A stretch of 26,001 bases of DNA, taken from NCBI GenBank assembly GCA_905372155.1, contig CAJPNZ010000035.1, positions 1 to 26,001 on the forward strand. Direction: 5' to 3'. This DNA comes from Propionibacteriaceae bacterium (GTDB taxonomy: Bacteria > Actinomycetota > Actinomycetes > Propionibacteriales > Propionibacteriaceae). Made by a program: the position numbers and the translations under genes. Of the stretch, positions 7,234-15,057 are shown piece after piece. Numbering within the stretch: position 1 is the first letter of the stretch; every line of letters starts with the position of its first letter. Under the pieces are notes generated by a model. The model saw only the letters and a list, made by a program, of their open reading frames with translations. It was not told where the DNA came from and made no database searches.

Positions 7234-8099
7234 GAAAACCGGTGTGGGCCTGGGTGGTCGCCGCGGCCGGGGTGCTTGTCGCCGCCGGGATGCGGGTCGC
7301 GGGCGCGACCCAGATGTTCAAGGTGGGTGTCGAGCTGTGGGCACTGCCGCTGCTCACGGGAGCGATTGTGCTGGTCGCGGTGTCGGTGCTGAGATGGCGC
7401 CGCGGCAGGAACACCCGGGCCGTCGAGGAGGCCGTGGAAGGCGTCAGGGCGGAGGCGCGGGAGGCTCACCGCACCTTCGTGGGGCGCCTCGACCACGAAC
7501 TGAAGAACCCCCTGATGGCCCTGCGCGTGGGGCTCGGCGAGGTGCGGGATCCGGTGCTCGCGGAGTCGATGCGGGTGCAGGTCGACCGGTTGGCGTCGCT
7601 GGTGGCGGAGCTCCGCAAGATCAGCGAGATCGACTCCTACCCGGTGGCCGACGAACCGGTGGACGTGGCGGAGGTGGTCTCCGAGGCGATCGAGACCGTG
7701 GTGCCCGGCGACCGCGAGATGGTGGTGGCCTTTCCCCGGGCCCCGCGTCCCCTGCCGCCGGTGCGCGGCGACCGCGACCTGGTGTTCCTGGCCATCTACA
7801 ACGTGGTGAGCAACGCCGTGAAGTACTCCTCGCCGGGAGCGACACTGGAGGTGCGCGGCATGGAGGAACGCGGACACGTGGTGGTGGACGTCTCCGACAC
7901 TGGACGCGGCATCCCGGCCTCCGAGGTGGACCAGGTCTGGGGCGAGCTGGCTCGTTCCAAGGAGGTCCGGCACATCCCCGGCAACGGCCTGGGGCTGCCG
8001 ATGGTGGCGGCGGTGCTGCGCAGACTCGGCGGCTCCTGCGAACTGAGCTCCATCCAGGGCCGGGGAACCACGGTCAGGATGCGCCTGCCGTTGCTCTGA
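7230..8099 (+). CDS. Sensor histidine kinase with minimal extracytoplasmic loop
   Basis: A 289-residue membrane histidine kinase starting at a GTG that overlaps the regulator stop. Two N-terminal helices (about 5-25 and 37-55) are separated by only about 12 residues, so there is essentially no extracytoplasmic sensor domain, as in intramembrane-sensing kinases. The H-box is FVGRLDHELKNPL with His89. The ATPase domain has the N-box NVVSNAVKYSS (Asn191 and Asn195), the G1 box DTGRGIP (from Asp223) and the G2 box GNGLGLP (from about 251). There is no HAMP or PAS domain. Such kinases usually depend on a partner membrane or lipoprotein for signal input, and the coupled DUF3060 lipoprotein is the obvious candidate here. 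Confidence 0.94.
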   Translation: MRKPVWAWVVAAAGVLVAAGMRVAGATQMFKVGVELWALPLLTGAIVLVAVSVLRWRRGRNTRAVEEAVEGVRAEAREAHRTFVGRLDHELKNPLMALRVGLGEVRDPVLAESMRVQVDRLASLVAELRKISEIDSYPVADEPVDVAEVVSEAIETVVPGDREMVVAFPRAPRPLPPVRGDRDLVFLAIYNVVSNAVKYSSPGATLEVRGMEERGHVVVDVSDTGRGIPASEVDQVWGELARSKEVRHIPGNGLGLPMVAAVLRRLGGSCELSSIQGRGTTVRMRLPLL

Positions 8100-8101
8100 T
8101 T

Positions 8102-8133
8102 CCCGGTCCGGAAGGAAACATTCCGAGGCCGGG
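8102..8133. terminator. GC-rich hairpin after the histidine kinase gene
   Basis: An imperfect inverted repeat, with CCCGG...CGGAA pairing TTCCG...CCGGG around a GGAAACA loop, lies directly after the kinase stop. There is no T-tract, as is common in high-GC actinobacteria. It is likely part of a bidirectional termination region between convergent genes. Confidence 0.5.
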
Positions 8134-8139
8134 TGATCA

Positions 8140-8177
8140 GGACCATCCCTGCCGTTGCGGATCGGTAGGGATGGTCC
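8140..8177. terminator. Strong 15-bp hairpin between convergent genes
   Basis: GGACCATCCCT (8140-8150) pairs perfectly with AGGGATGGTCC (8167-8177). The stem continues inward through GCCG/CGGT (one G-U wobble) to an 8-base loop. It lies between the converging kinase and methyltransferase genes and is probably a bidirectional terminator without a U-tract. Confidence 0.65.
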
Positions 8178-8218
8178 CGCGTCACGGCCGTGGACGCGAT
8201 GGTGCTTTGCTCAAGGGG

Positions 8219-8923
8219 TCACCGTAGGGTGGGTTCAGGGAATCTGCGAGTCGGGAGACATCGCTCATGGGAAACCTTTTCTACCGTTGGCGCGGATTGC
8301 CGGGGGAGTTTCTCGACCATGTACGCGACCCAGCCTGAACTCCTTGCCGCCTGGGTCAGGTTCAGACCCAGGTCCTTCAACCAGGAGCGCAGATCGTCGT
8401 CATGCTCCAGGCGAGGCAGGTAGGAGGAGATCTTCTTCTGCTCGCAGGCGATGATCAGCAGCCCGTCATCGGTCATGAGACGCCTCAGCTCGCGCAGAGA
8501 ATTATCCAGGTACGGCCAGTGGAAATGGGTCTGGAAAGCGCATACCAAGTCGAAGGACTCTCCCGGATAGCCCGTGTCCTCGACGTCCTTCACGTCGAAG
8601 AAGACGCCGTTTGTTCTGTTCTTTCCGGCCTCTGTGATGGCTTCTTCTGAGATGTCGATTCCGATGATTCTGCTCCCGGGGAAACGGCTGTGGAGCAGCG
8701 TCGTTGATGCACCGTTGCCGACACCGGTGTCCAAGATGTTCTCGAAGGACCGATGTGGCAGTTGGGAAAGTGCCCAAGCGGTCATGGGCAGATAGGCCCT
8801 GTTCCAGAGCCTCATCATCCACACGCCAATTCGCCCCGTGGGATGCTCGGACTGCGCTGCCAGATGTTTCAGGAGCAGCCGGCAGACGATCAGAATGGCC
8901 ACTATCATGGAAATGATGACCAT
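8219..8923 (-). CDS. Membrane-anchored class I SAM-dependent methyltransferase
   Basis: A 234-residue protein. The ATG at 8923 overlaps the stop of the upstream small ORF by one base (TGATG), which favours it over an in-frame start at 8974. The N-terminus is a single hydrophobic helix (VIISMIVAILIVCRLLL, about 2-20). A Rossmann methyltransferase domain follows, with motif I LDTGVGNGAS (about 64-74), the acidic motif II GIDIS, a DVEDTG segment, and FDLVCAFQTHFHWP for motif IV. The substrate is unknown. Local base composition is less GC-rich than the flanking kinase and ATPase genes, which may hint at acquired DNA. Confidence 0.85.
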   Translation of the reverse strand: MVIISMIVAILIVCRLLLKHLAAQSEHPTGRIGVWMMRLWNRAYLPMTAWALSQLPHRSFENILDTGVGNGASTTLLHSRFPGSRIIGIDISEEAITEAGKNRTNGVFFDVKDVEDTGYPGESFDLVCAFQTHFHWPYLDNSLRELRRLMTDDGLLIIACEQKKISSYLPRLEHDDDLRSWLKDLGLNLTQAARSSGWVAYMVEKLPRQSAPTVEKVSHERCLPTRRFPEPTLR

Positions 8924-9207
8924 CAAAACACCCCGTCCTTCAGCTTTTCCCAGCCGAACGGGGTGGGATGCCATCCCGGCCGGAGCCAGTGGCCACGCCC
9001 AGAGCGCAACTCCGTGACGAGCACCTGTTTGCCGGGCATGGTTGTGATGTCTGGGGCCCCGTATCCGGGAGTTCCGGGATCGATGATTGCAGTGAACTGG
9101 CGAAATGCCGGCTGTGTGGGCGGATGCTCCGTCACGTGTCCCACCCCATCAAGCGCCGTTGTGACGATGTCATCAGCCCCCCACTGCCTTTCTGTCGGAA
9201 ATCGCAA
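8923..9207 (-). CDS. Small hypothetical protein upstream of the methyltransferase
   Basis: A 94-residue frame with no family I recognise. It has no signal peptide or membrane helix, and its C-terminal half contains DITTMPGKQVLVTELRSG and a GHWLRPGWHP block that looks protein-like. The start is uncertain. The TTG at 9207 has a poorly spaced GAGG. A GTG at 9135 would give 70 residues and overlaps (GTGA) the stop of a 30-codon frame that itself begins with an ATG behind AAAGAG. The stop overlaps the methyltransferase ATG by one base, supporting co-translation. It could also be the surviving tail of a larger gene. Confidence 0.45.
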   Translation of the reverse strand: MRFPTERQWGADDIVTTALDGVGHVTEHPPTQPAFRQFTAIIDPGTPGYGAPDITTMPGKQVLVTELRSGRGHWLRPGWHPTPFGWEKLKDGVF

Positions 9208-9275
9208 GACCTCGAAGACTTCATTTCAGCCACTCTTTCAGGGCGTCCGACCGTGGTGGTCGGCGAAGCCGGTTC

Positions 9276-9304
9276 ACTATATAGGCCTTCCGGATCGTTC
9301 GCAA
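9276..9304 (-). promoter_or_regulatory. Sigma-A-like promoter for the small ORF and methyltransferase
   Basis: Read on the minus strand, TTGCGA (9304-9299) is followed after exactly 17 bases by TATAGT (9281-9276), in an AT-rich island unlike its surroundings. Transcription would start near 9269 and cover both minus-strand genes. The remaining gene-free bases 9305-9476 show nothing I can support. Confidence 0.6.
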
Positions 9305-9476
9305 TAAAAGTGCGCACTGAATCTGTCGACTCCCGGGTTTCAGGCGATTTTCCTGCAGAGGGTTTGTGATCCGTTCTTTTCCAAGGCTGCATCACACCCG
9401 TGCCGTTGAAGCGGCGAGACGTCGAGGTCCGGGATCATCGCCCTCACCGTTCTACGCCTTTCCCGGGCCTCGCGTT

Positions 9477-9938
9477 TCATGCCGGTTCAAGGTGCTTCTC
9501 CAAGGCGGTGCTCAGCCGGGTCATCGATTCGATCAGCTCGCGACGTTGCCGAGGAGTCCAACCGGCAAGGAGGTCGACGAAGAAGGCGGAGGCCTCCCGG
9601 CGGATCTCGTCGCACGCGGCTTTCCCCTCTCGAGTGAGGGCCACGATGCTGGCCCGTCGGTCGGTGGGATCGGTGTGGCGACGGGCCAGCCCGGCGCGTT
9701 CGAGGCGTTTGACCTGCGCGGTCATCGTCGAGCGGTCGACGGCCTGCCATTCGGCCAGCGCTGACATCCGCGCCGGTCCCGTCGCCGCCAGGTGCGACAA
9801 CAGCCAGGCGTCGGTCTGCGCCAGGTTGCGGATGCCAGGATGCATGGCGTTTCGCAACCGCATCCGGCTGGCCAGTCGACTGAGCCCGGAGAAGAGCCGG
9901 TGAAGATCCGCGACGGTCTCGTCGGCGTCGGTGCTCAT
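9477..9938 (-). CDS. MarR-family transcriptional regulator
   Basis: A 153-residue winged-helix repressor. The ATG at 9938 follows GAGGAGG with good spacing, so the longer frame to 9995 is not used. The sequence has the MarR layout: an N-terminal dimerisation helix, the recognition region ALAEWQAVDRSTMTAQVKRLERAGLARR, the wing RHTDPTDRRASIVALT, and C-terminal helices ending EKHLEPA. The DPTDRRA wing is a strong family marker. It is transcribed away from the P-type ATPase with 86 bases between starts, so it probably controls both genes from one operator. Its inducer is unknown. Confidence 0.93.
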   Translation of the reverse strand: MSTDADETVADLHRLFSGLSRLASRMRLRNAMHPGIRNLAQTDAWLLSHLAATGPARMSALAEWQAVDRSTMTAQVKRLERAGLARRHTDPTDRRASIVALTREGKAACDEIRREASAFFVDLLAGWTPRQRRELIESMTRLSTALEKHLEPA

Positions 9939-9973
9939 GGCCTGCCTCCTCAGGTTGTCCTCGCAAAAATAGT

Positions 9974-9981
9974 TGGTACCA
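9974..9981. promoter_or_regulatory. Candidate MarR operator in the divergent intergenic region
   Basis: TGGTACCA is a perfect 8-base palindrome in an AT-rich tract (TAGTTGGTACCATCAAAGTA) midway between the MarR and ATPase starts. The flanks are only weakly symmetrical. Position and symmetry fit a MarR site controlling both directions. Confidence 0.45.
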
Positions 9982-10024
9982 TCAAAGTAAATCATCGATC
10001 CGTTCAGGAATCCAGCGAGGAATC

Positions 10025-12820
10025 ATGACCACCTCACCCGCCCTCCAAACCGCCGACGAGGCGCTGAGCGCCGCCGGGGTTGATCCCGGGACCGGGTTGT
10101 CCTCGGTGGAGGCCGCCTCGCGTCTGGTGAGCCATGGCCCCAACGAGTTGCGCTCCCGGCCGCGGGAGGCCGCTTGGCGGCGTTTCCTGAAGCAGTTCGC
10201 CGATCCGCTGGTCTACCTGCTGTTCGGGGCCATGGTCATCTCGCTGGCGGCGTGGTTCCTCGAGGGGGCCGGTAGCCTGCCGATCGACGTGGTCGTCATC
10301 CTGCTGATCGTGCTGGCCAATGCCGTCATCGGTTTCGTGCAGGAGAACAGGGCCGCCGATGCCGTCGCCGCCCTGGCGGACATGACGGCCGCCAGGGCGA
10401 CGGTGCTGCGCGACGGCAAACTGGCGACGGTACCCGCCGCCGACCTGGTTCCCGGCGACGTCCTGGTGCTGGGGGAGGGCGACGCGGTGGCCGCCGACGC
10501 GCGCCTGATCAGCGCCTCCTCGCTGCAGGTGCAGGAGGCCTCGCTCACCGGCGAGTCGGAGGCGGTCACCAAGACCGTCACCCCGCTTCTGGAACTCGGT
10601 TCCCTTGGGGATCGGCACAACATGGTGTTCAAGGGCACCGCCGTAGCCCGGGGCGTGGGGCGGGCCGTCGTCACCGGAACCGGCATGGACACCGAGATGG
10701 GGCGCATCGCGACGCTGCTGGACGAGACCGCTGACGAACCCTCCCCGTTGCAACGCGAGATCGCCCAGATATCCAGGACCCTGGGTGTGCTCGTCATCGG
10801 CATCGCCGTCGTGGTCATGATCGTGGTGGCCGCCGTCAACGGGGTCTCCTCCTTCCACGAGGCCGTCGACATCCTGCTGCTCGGGGTTTCCCTGGCGGTG
10901 GCCGCGGTGCCGGAGGGCCTGCCCGCGATCCTGTCGCTGGTGCTCGCCATCGGCGTGCAGGCCATGGCGCGCCGCAACGCGGTCATGAAAGATCTCCACT
11001 CGGTGGAGACCCTCGGCTCGGTCTCCGTGATCGCCTCCGACAAGACCGGCACCCTCACCAAGAACGAGATGACGATCCGCGAGATCGTCACCCCCTCCGG
11101 GCGGGTCGAGCTGACCGGCACCGGATACGAACCCGTCGGGGCGGCCGCCATCGCCGGCGACGAGGCCAGGACCCGGGCCGAGGCCGAACGCACCCTCGCG
11201 GCGGGAGCCCTGGCCAACAATGCCCAACTCGCGAAGGTCAACGGCACATGGGAGGTCCAGGGCGACCCCACCGAGGCCGCGTTCCTCGTGGCCCAGCACA
11301 AACTCGACGGCGTGTCCGAGCGGATCGGGGCGTGGGAACGCATCGGCGAAGTGCCGTTCACCTCCGAACGCAAGATGATGTCCGTGCTCGGGCGCCGCAC
11401 CACCGACGAGCACGTGCGGCTGTTCGCCAAGGGCGCCCCCGACGTGCTGCTGGAGCGCTGCACGGCCGAACTGGTCGGCGACGACGTCGTGCCGCTCAGC
11501 GACGAACGCCGCGGCCGGATCGAGGCGGACATCGAACGCCTGAGCGCCGAGGGATACCGCACGCTCGGTGTCGCCCGGCGTCGCGCCCTCGAACAGGATC
11601 CCGCCACCTTCGCCGAGGACGCCGAACACGACCTGGTTCACCTCGGCGTTGTCGCCATCATCGATCCGCCGCGACCGGAGGCCGTCAAGGCCATCGCGGA
11701 GGCGCACCGCGCGGGCATCCGCACCGTCATGATCACCGGCGATCACCCCGTCACGGCCGCGCGCATCGCCGCCGACCTCGGCATCACGGAAGGGGCCTCC
11801 CAGGCGCTGACCGGCCGCGAGATCGAATCCATGGACGATGAGGAACTGGGCCGGGCGGTCCGGGACGTCGACGTCTACGCCCGTGTCTCCCCGGAACACA
11901 AGCTACGGATCGTCGACGCGCTGCAGGCCGGCGGGCAGGTCGTCTCCATGACCGGCGACGGCGTCAACGACGCCCCCGCCCTGAAATCCGCCGACATCGG
12001 GATCGCGATGGGCATCACCGGCACCGAGGTGACCAAGGAGGCCGGGGAGATGATCCTCGGCGACGACAACTACTCCACCATCGTCGCCGCCGTCCGGCAG
12101 GGCCGCGGAATCTTCGACAACATCAAGAAGTTCATGCGCTACCTGCTCAGCTCCAACATGGGTGAGGTGGCGACGGTGTTCCTGGCGGTCCTGCTCGGCG
12201 GGCTCATCGGCCTGGCCGACCCCGCCAACCCAGCCGCCGCCGTCGTTCCGCTGCTGGCGACGCAGATCCTGTGGATCAACCTCGTCACTGACTCCGGACC
12301 CGCGCTCGCGATGGGCGTCGATCCGGAAACCGACGACGTCATGGGCCGCGGCCCCCGCAAGTTGACCGACCGGATCATCGATACCCACATGTGGCAGCGG
12401 ATCATCGGAGTCGGCCTGGTGATGGGGTTGCTGGCCCTGCTGATCTACGACCTCACCCTGCCCGGTGGTCTCGTCGGGGGCCTGGAGGATCTCGCCACCC
12501 CCGACTCGCAGTTTGCGGTCGCCCGCACCACCGTGTTCACCGCCTTGGTTTTCATGCAGCTGTTCAACGCGCTGAACTCCCGCTCCGATACTGGAAGTGC
12601 CTTCACCCACATGTTCAGCAACGCCTGGCTGTGGGGGTCGGTCGCACTGGTCACGGTGCTCCAGGCGCTGGTGGTCGAGGTGCCGTTCCTGCAGTCCGCG
12701 TTCGGCACGGCGCCACTGGACTGGATCCACTGGGCCGTCGCCGTCGGCGCCGGTGCGGCGGTGCTGCTCTACGAGGAGGTCGTGAAACTGCTTCGGCGCA
12801 CCCGCGCGGCCATCCCCTGA
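10025..12820 (+). CDS. P2-type cation-transporting ATPase (Ca2+ ATPase-like)
   Basis: A 931-residue full-length P-type ATPase with an N-terminal cation-ATPase domain and about ten helices. The actuator motif TGES is at 175-178, the M4 motif PEGLP at 296-300, and the phosphorylation motif DKTGTLT at Asp339. The nucleotide-binding KGAP lies at about 469 and the hinge GDGVNDAP at 644-651. M6 carries NLVTD (752-756), matching the Asn/Thr/Asp ion ligands of SERCA-type pumps, and M4 carries the PEGL glutamate. This supports export of Ca2+ or a similar divalent ion, although specificity (Ca2+ versus Mn2+) is not certain. GAGGAA lies just before the ATG. It is divergent from the MarR gene and probably under its control, which is not a usual pairing for calcium pumps. 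Confidence 0.95.
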   Translation: MTTSPALQTADEALSAAGVDPGTGLSSVEAASRLVSHGPNELRSRPREAAWRRFLKQFADPLVYLLFGAMVISLAAWFLEGAGSLPIDVVVILLIVLANAVIGFVQENRAADAVAALADMTAARATVLRDGKLATVPAADLVPGDVLVLGEGDAVAADARLISASSLQVQEASLTGESEAVTKTVTPLLELGSLGDRHNMVFKGTAVARGVGRAVVTGTGMDTEMGRIATLLDETADEPSPLQREIAQISRTLGVLVIGIAVVVMIVVAAVNGVSSFHEAVDILLLGVSLAVAAVPEGLPAILSLVLAIGVQAMARRNAVMKDLHSVETLGSVSVIASDKTGTLTKNEMTIREIVTPSGRVELTGTGYEPVGAAAIAGDEARTRAEAERTLAAGALANNAQLAKVNGTWEVQGDPTEAAFLVAQHKLDGVSERIGAWERIGEVPFTSERKMMSVLGRRTTDEHVRLFAKGAPDVLLERCTAELVGDDVVPLSDERRGRIEADIERLSAEGYRTLGVARRRALEQDPATFAEDAEHDLVHLGVVAIIDPPRPEAVKAIAEAHRAGIRTVMITGDHPVTAARIAADLGITEGASQALTGREIESMDDEELGRAVRDVDVYARVSPEHKLRIVDALQAGGQVVSMTGDGVNDAPALKSADIGIAMGITGTEVTKEAGEMILGDDNYSTIVAAVRQGRGIFDNIKKFMRYLLSSNMGEVATVFLAVLLGGLIGLADPANPAAAVVPLLATQILWINLVTDSGPALAMGVDPETDDVMGRGPRKLTDRIIDTHMWQRIIGVGLVMGLLALLIYDLTLPGGLVGGLEDLATPDSQFAVARTTVFTALVFMQLFNALNSRSDTGSAFTHMFSNAWLWGSVALVTVLQALVVEVPFLQSAFGTAPLDWIHWAVAVGAGAAVLLYEEVVKLLRRTRAAIP

Positions 12821-12848
12821 CCGATACCCGTTCCGGGGAGTGGCCGAA

Positions 12849-12868
12849 CCCGGCCCGACGAGGCCGGG
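12849..12868 (+). terminator. Hairpin after the ATPase gene
   Basis: CCCGGCC and GGCCGGG form perfect 7-base arms with a 6-base loop, 28 bases after the ATPase stop. There is no T-tract. Confidence 0.5.
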
Positions 12869-12894
12869 CCCGGGGAAACGTGGGAAACGTGCGG

Positions 12895-12918
12895 CACGAC
12901 GGCCGGTCTGTCGTCGTG
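12895..12918. terminator. Second hairpin between convergent genes
   Basis: CACGACG (12895-12901) pairs perfectly with CGTCGTG (12912-12918) across a 10-base loop. It lies between the ATPase and the converging protease gene and probably helps terminate either transcript. Confidence 0.4.
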
Positions 12919-12993
12919 GTTGTGAGCTCGGGCTCGCCCGTCCCCGATCCGTGGCCGGGGTGGCGGGCTCGTCGGGAACTGTTCCATCCGGGT

Positions 12994-13941
12994 TTACTCC
13001 GCGCTGGCCCGGGACCTCAGGTCGAGGAACAGCTCGAAGAGCCCCTTGGTGATTCTCGTCCCGGCGTTGTACTCCTTGGGGCATTCGCGGCTGGTGAACC
13101 TTCCCGGGAGCCGTCCGTAGGCGTGAATTCCTATCACGAGTGCGTCATCGGGCATGTAGAGGGGCGAACCGCTCTGGGCGGAGTAGGTGTCCATCGAGTA
13201 GCAGAGCTGGTTGCCCCGGCTCACCGCCACCGTTCCGCTCATGCCCCAGAGCTCTCCCGGGTTTTTGTCATAGGGGTATCCACGTAGTTCGGTCTTGATG
13301 TCCTTGTACTCCCCGGAGCGCCAGGCAAAACCGAACCAGCCGCTTCGTTCCCCGAGCCGTTTGTCGAGCTTGACCACCCCCCAGTCGAGCAGAGGGCTTC
13401 CTTTCTTCACCCAGGAGACGTCGGTCCAGGTCTGAACCGCCTTCGCCGTCTCGAACGGGCGTTCGGAACCGTTCGCTCCAGGGCTGAACTCCAGCCCCGA
13501 GAACCACTCCTCGCGCTCGTAGCTGTACACGCAGTGCCCGGCGGTGACCAGCGTGTCCGCTGAGATCATCCAGCCCGTGCAGTGGGTCTTCCCGTCCTTG
13601 GTGATGTAGACGATGGCCGAGTTCGGGTAGGAGGTGGTGTCGGTGAACTGCACCCGGTCATCCCCTGCGATGACGCTACTTGGTGCGGATTCGGTCGAAT
13701 CCGGCTTGTGCCCGGGAACGGAGTCCTCGGAATCCGCCGGGCCGGCGGCCTCGGAGTTGTCGGGTTGCCATGGCAGGGAATTTCCGGAGGAATCGATGCC
13801 GACCGGCGACGCCTCGGTGGTTTCCATGTCCGGGTCGTCATCCGCCGCGGCGGGAAGGGCCGGGGACAACGTGGCCACTAGGGCCGTGGTTACTAGGAGT
13901 GCCCTGGCCATCGAAGTAATTGAATTTCGGAAATTTTTCAC
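12994..13941 (-). CDS. Secreted V8-like trypsin-fold serine protease
   Basis: A 315-residue exported protease. The GTG at 13941 is chosen because GAGG sits 9 bases upstream and the protein then begins with a signal peptide (VKNFRNSITSMARALLVTTALVA..., cleavage near PAAADDD). A long in-frame extension to 14289 crosses the promoter. Residues about 35-100 are an acidic Ser/Pro/Asp-rich propeptide or linker. The catalytic triad is His136 (TAGHC), Asp186 (LLDWGVVKLD) and Ser259 (AQSGSPLY). The overall pattern resembles S1B/V8 glutamyl endopeptidases more than classical trypsins, with paired cysteines (HC, LC, EC). Substrate preference is not clear from sequence. It has its own promoter. Confidence 0.9.
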   Translation of the reverse strand: MKNFRNSITSMARALLVTTALVATLSPALPAAADDDPDMETTEASPVGIDSSGNSLPWQPDNSEAAGPADSEDSVPGHKPDSTESAPSSVIAGDDRVQFTDTTSYPNSAIVYITKDGKTHCTGWMISADTLVTAGHCVYSYEREEWFSGLEFSPGANGSERPFETAKAVQTWTDVSWVKKGSPLLDWGVVKLDKRLGERSGWFGFAWRSGEYKDIKTELRGYPYDKNPGELWGMSGTVAVSRGNQLCYSMDTYSAQSGSPLYMPDDALVIGIHAYGRLPGRFTSRECPKEYNAGTRITKGLFELFLDLRSRASAE

Positions 13942-13987
13942 GTTGATCAACCTCACGTCGGAATACGAACAGCGGTTTCGCGTTTTG

Positions 13988-14016
13988 ACGCTAAGCGTTG
14001 ACGAATGTGAAGTCAA
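13988..14016 (-). promoter_or_regulatory. Promoter of the secreted protease with an inverted repeat at -10
   Basis: On the minus strand, TTGACT (14016-14011) and TAGCGT (13993-13988) are separated by exactly 17 bases. The -10 is embedded in ACGCT-T-AGCGT, a perfect 5-base inverted repeat, so a repressor could bind over it. The leader to the GTG start would be about 40 bases. Confidence 0.6.
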
Positions 14017-14479
14017 GAAAGTCTTTCGGGGCGGGTCCGGTCTCTGTGGTGCCGCCGTGTCCGGCGGTCCCTCCAACCGGACTCGGTGAGCGCTTCGAGG
14101 TGGAAGGTACGTGATGCGGAAATCCCGTGTGGCGGGACGAAGCACGCGACGCGGGTGCGGCGGGATTCCGTCGGGCATATGGCCGCGGCGGATCCATGAT
14201 TTTGTGTTCAACATTTCGTGGGGGTGTCGGGAGGCGCGAGGCGCCTGCGGTGATCGCTCCTGCGAATCTGATTGGAGGTTGCGGTCCATCGGCAGGGGGC
14301 GTCGGCTCTGACGGTTCTGACTTTCGCGAGCTCAGCAGGCTTCTTTCTCAGGAGGCTGTGAACAAGCCTCCAAGTTTCGTGAGAACCACCCCGCCTGCTG
14401 GGGCCAGCGAATGCGATTCAATCTGTTTCCCGATGTGATCTTCCAAGTTCACGACCCGGCGCCTCGGGCGGAGTACGCG
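14017..14479. other. Gene-free stretch of lower GC content
   Basis: No frame here has a start, ribosome site and codon use that I trust. It holds the upstream flank of the protease promoter and one clear stem-loop near 14345-14385, listed separately. The rest shows nothing identifiable. Confidence 0.5.
14345..14385. repeat. Two-tier inverted repeat, possible terminator
   Basis: The inner arms GGAGGCT and AGCCTCC pair perfectly around a 7-base loop. The outer arms TTCTCA (14345-14350) and TGAGAA (14380-14385) also pair. It lies about 95 bases past the DinB stop on the minus strand and may be its terminator. Confidence 0.45.
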
Positions 14480-15022
14480 TCAGCGGCGGCGACCCGTCAG
14501 AGCCAGCAGCCGGGTCTGGCGGTCAGCGGTGCCGGGGACCTCGACGGGAGGTTTGCAGATTCCCTCCTGGTACAGGACCTCACCCCACGACCGGATGCAG
14601 GTCTCCAGGAGATCCAGCTCTGCGGATGTGAGATCGAGGTCGTTTCCGAAGGCCCGGTGGATGTCCCAGGTGTGGATGATCAGGTCGAAGCAGTAGAAGC
14701 TCAGCAGCGTGTCGGCCAGGGTGGTCGGCCCGAAGAAGGAATCGTAGGTGGCCAGGAACGTTTCCTCGCCGGCCGCCGCTGACCTCACGGCGGCTGCGTG
14801 CGCAGTCCAAACCTCGTGTGGCACGCCCTCCGGGCGAGGCCCCAGCTCCAGACCTCGCTTGCCGAAGACGTCGCGCTGGGTGTCGACGACGTGGTCGAGG
14901 ACTTCCTTCGCGGTCCACCCCTCGCAGGGACTCGGGTTCTCCCAGCAATCGGCATCGAGGTTCGCGATCCGCCGGGTGAAGGTGTCGACGTGGCCGAGGA
15001 ATTGCGTGATTCGAGTATCCAT
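14480..15022 (-). CDS. DinB/MDMPI-like metal-binding protein (TIGR03086-type)
   Basis: A 180-residue cytoplasmic four-helix-bundle protein of the actinobacterial DinB/mycothiol-dependent maleylpyruvate isomerase N-domain group. The N-terminal half carries NPSPCEGWTAKEVLDHVVD, with a conserved metal-ligand His (about 43). The second half has FDLIIHTWDIHRAFG, which supplies the two other His ligands (about 117 and 121). Members of this group bind a divalent metal and many act as thiol (mycothiol)-dependent transferases or isomerases. The reaction here is unknown. It is divergent from an AraC regulator with only 35 bases between the two starts, so they share a control region and the AraC protein probably regulates it. 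Confidence 0.85.
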   Translation of the reverse strand: MDTRITQFLGHVDTFTRRIANLDADCWENPSPCEGWTAKEVLDHVVDTQRDVFGKRGLELGPRPEGVPHEVWTAHAAAVRSAAAGEETFLATYDSFFGPTTLADTLLSFYCFDLIIHTWDIHRAFGNDLDLTSAELDLLETCIRSWGEVLYQEGICKPPVEVPGTADRQTRLLALTGRRR

Positions 15023-15057
15023 GGGCGTTAGTGTGCTCGTGAGAAAGGGAGGAAGTA

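Noticed and set aside
10034..11899. Long minus-strand open frames opposite the P-type ATPase (also 11903-13084)
   Set aside because: The sense strand encodes every P-type ATPase motif. The antisense products are low-complexity and have no start signals.
13942..14289. N-terminal extension of the protease frame
   Set aside because: It would cross the promoter at 13988-14016 and bury the signal peptide. The GTG at 13941 has its own ribosome site.
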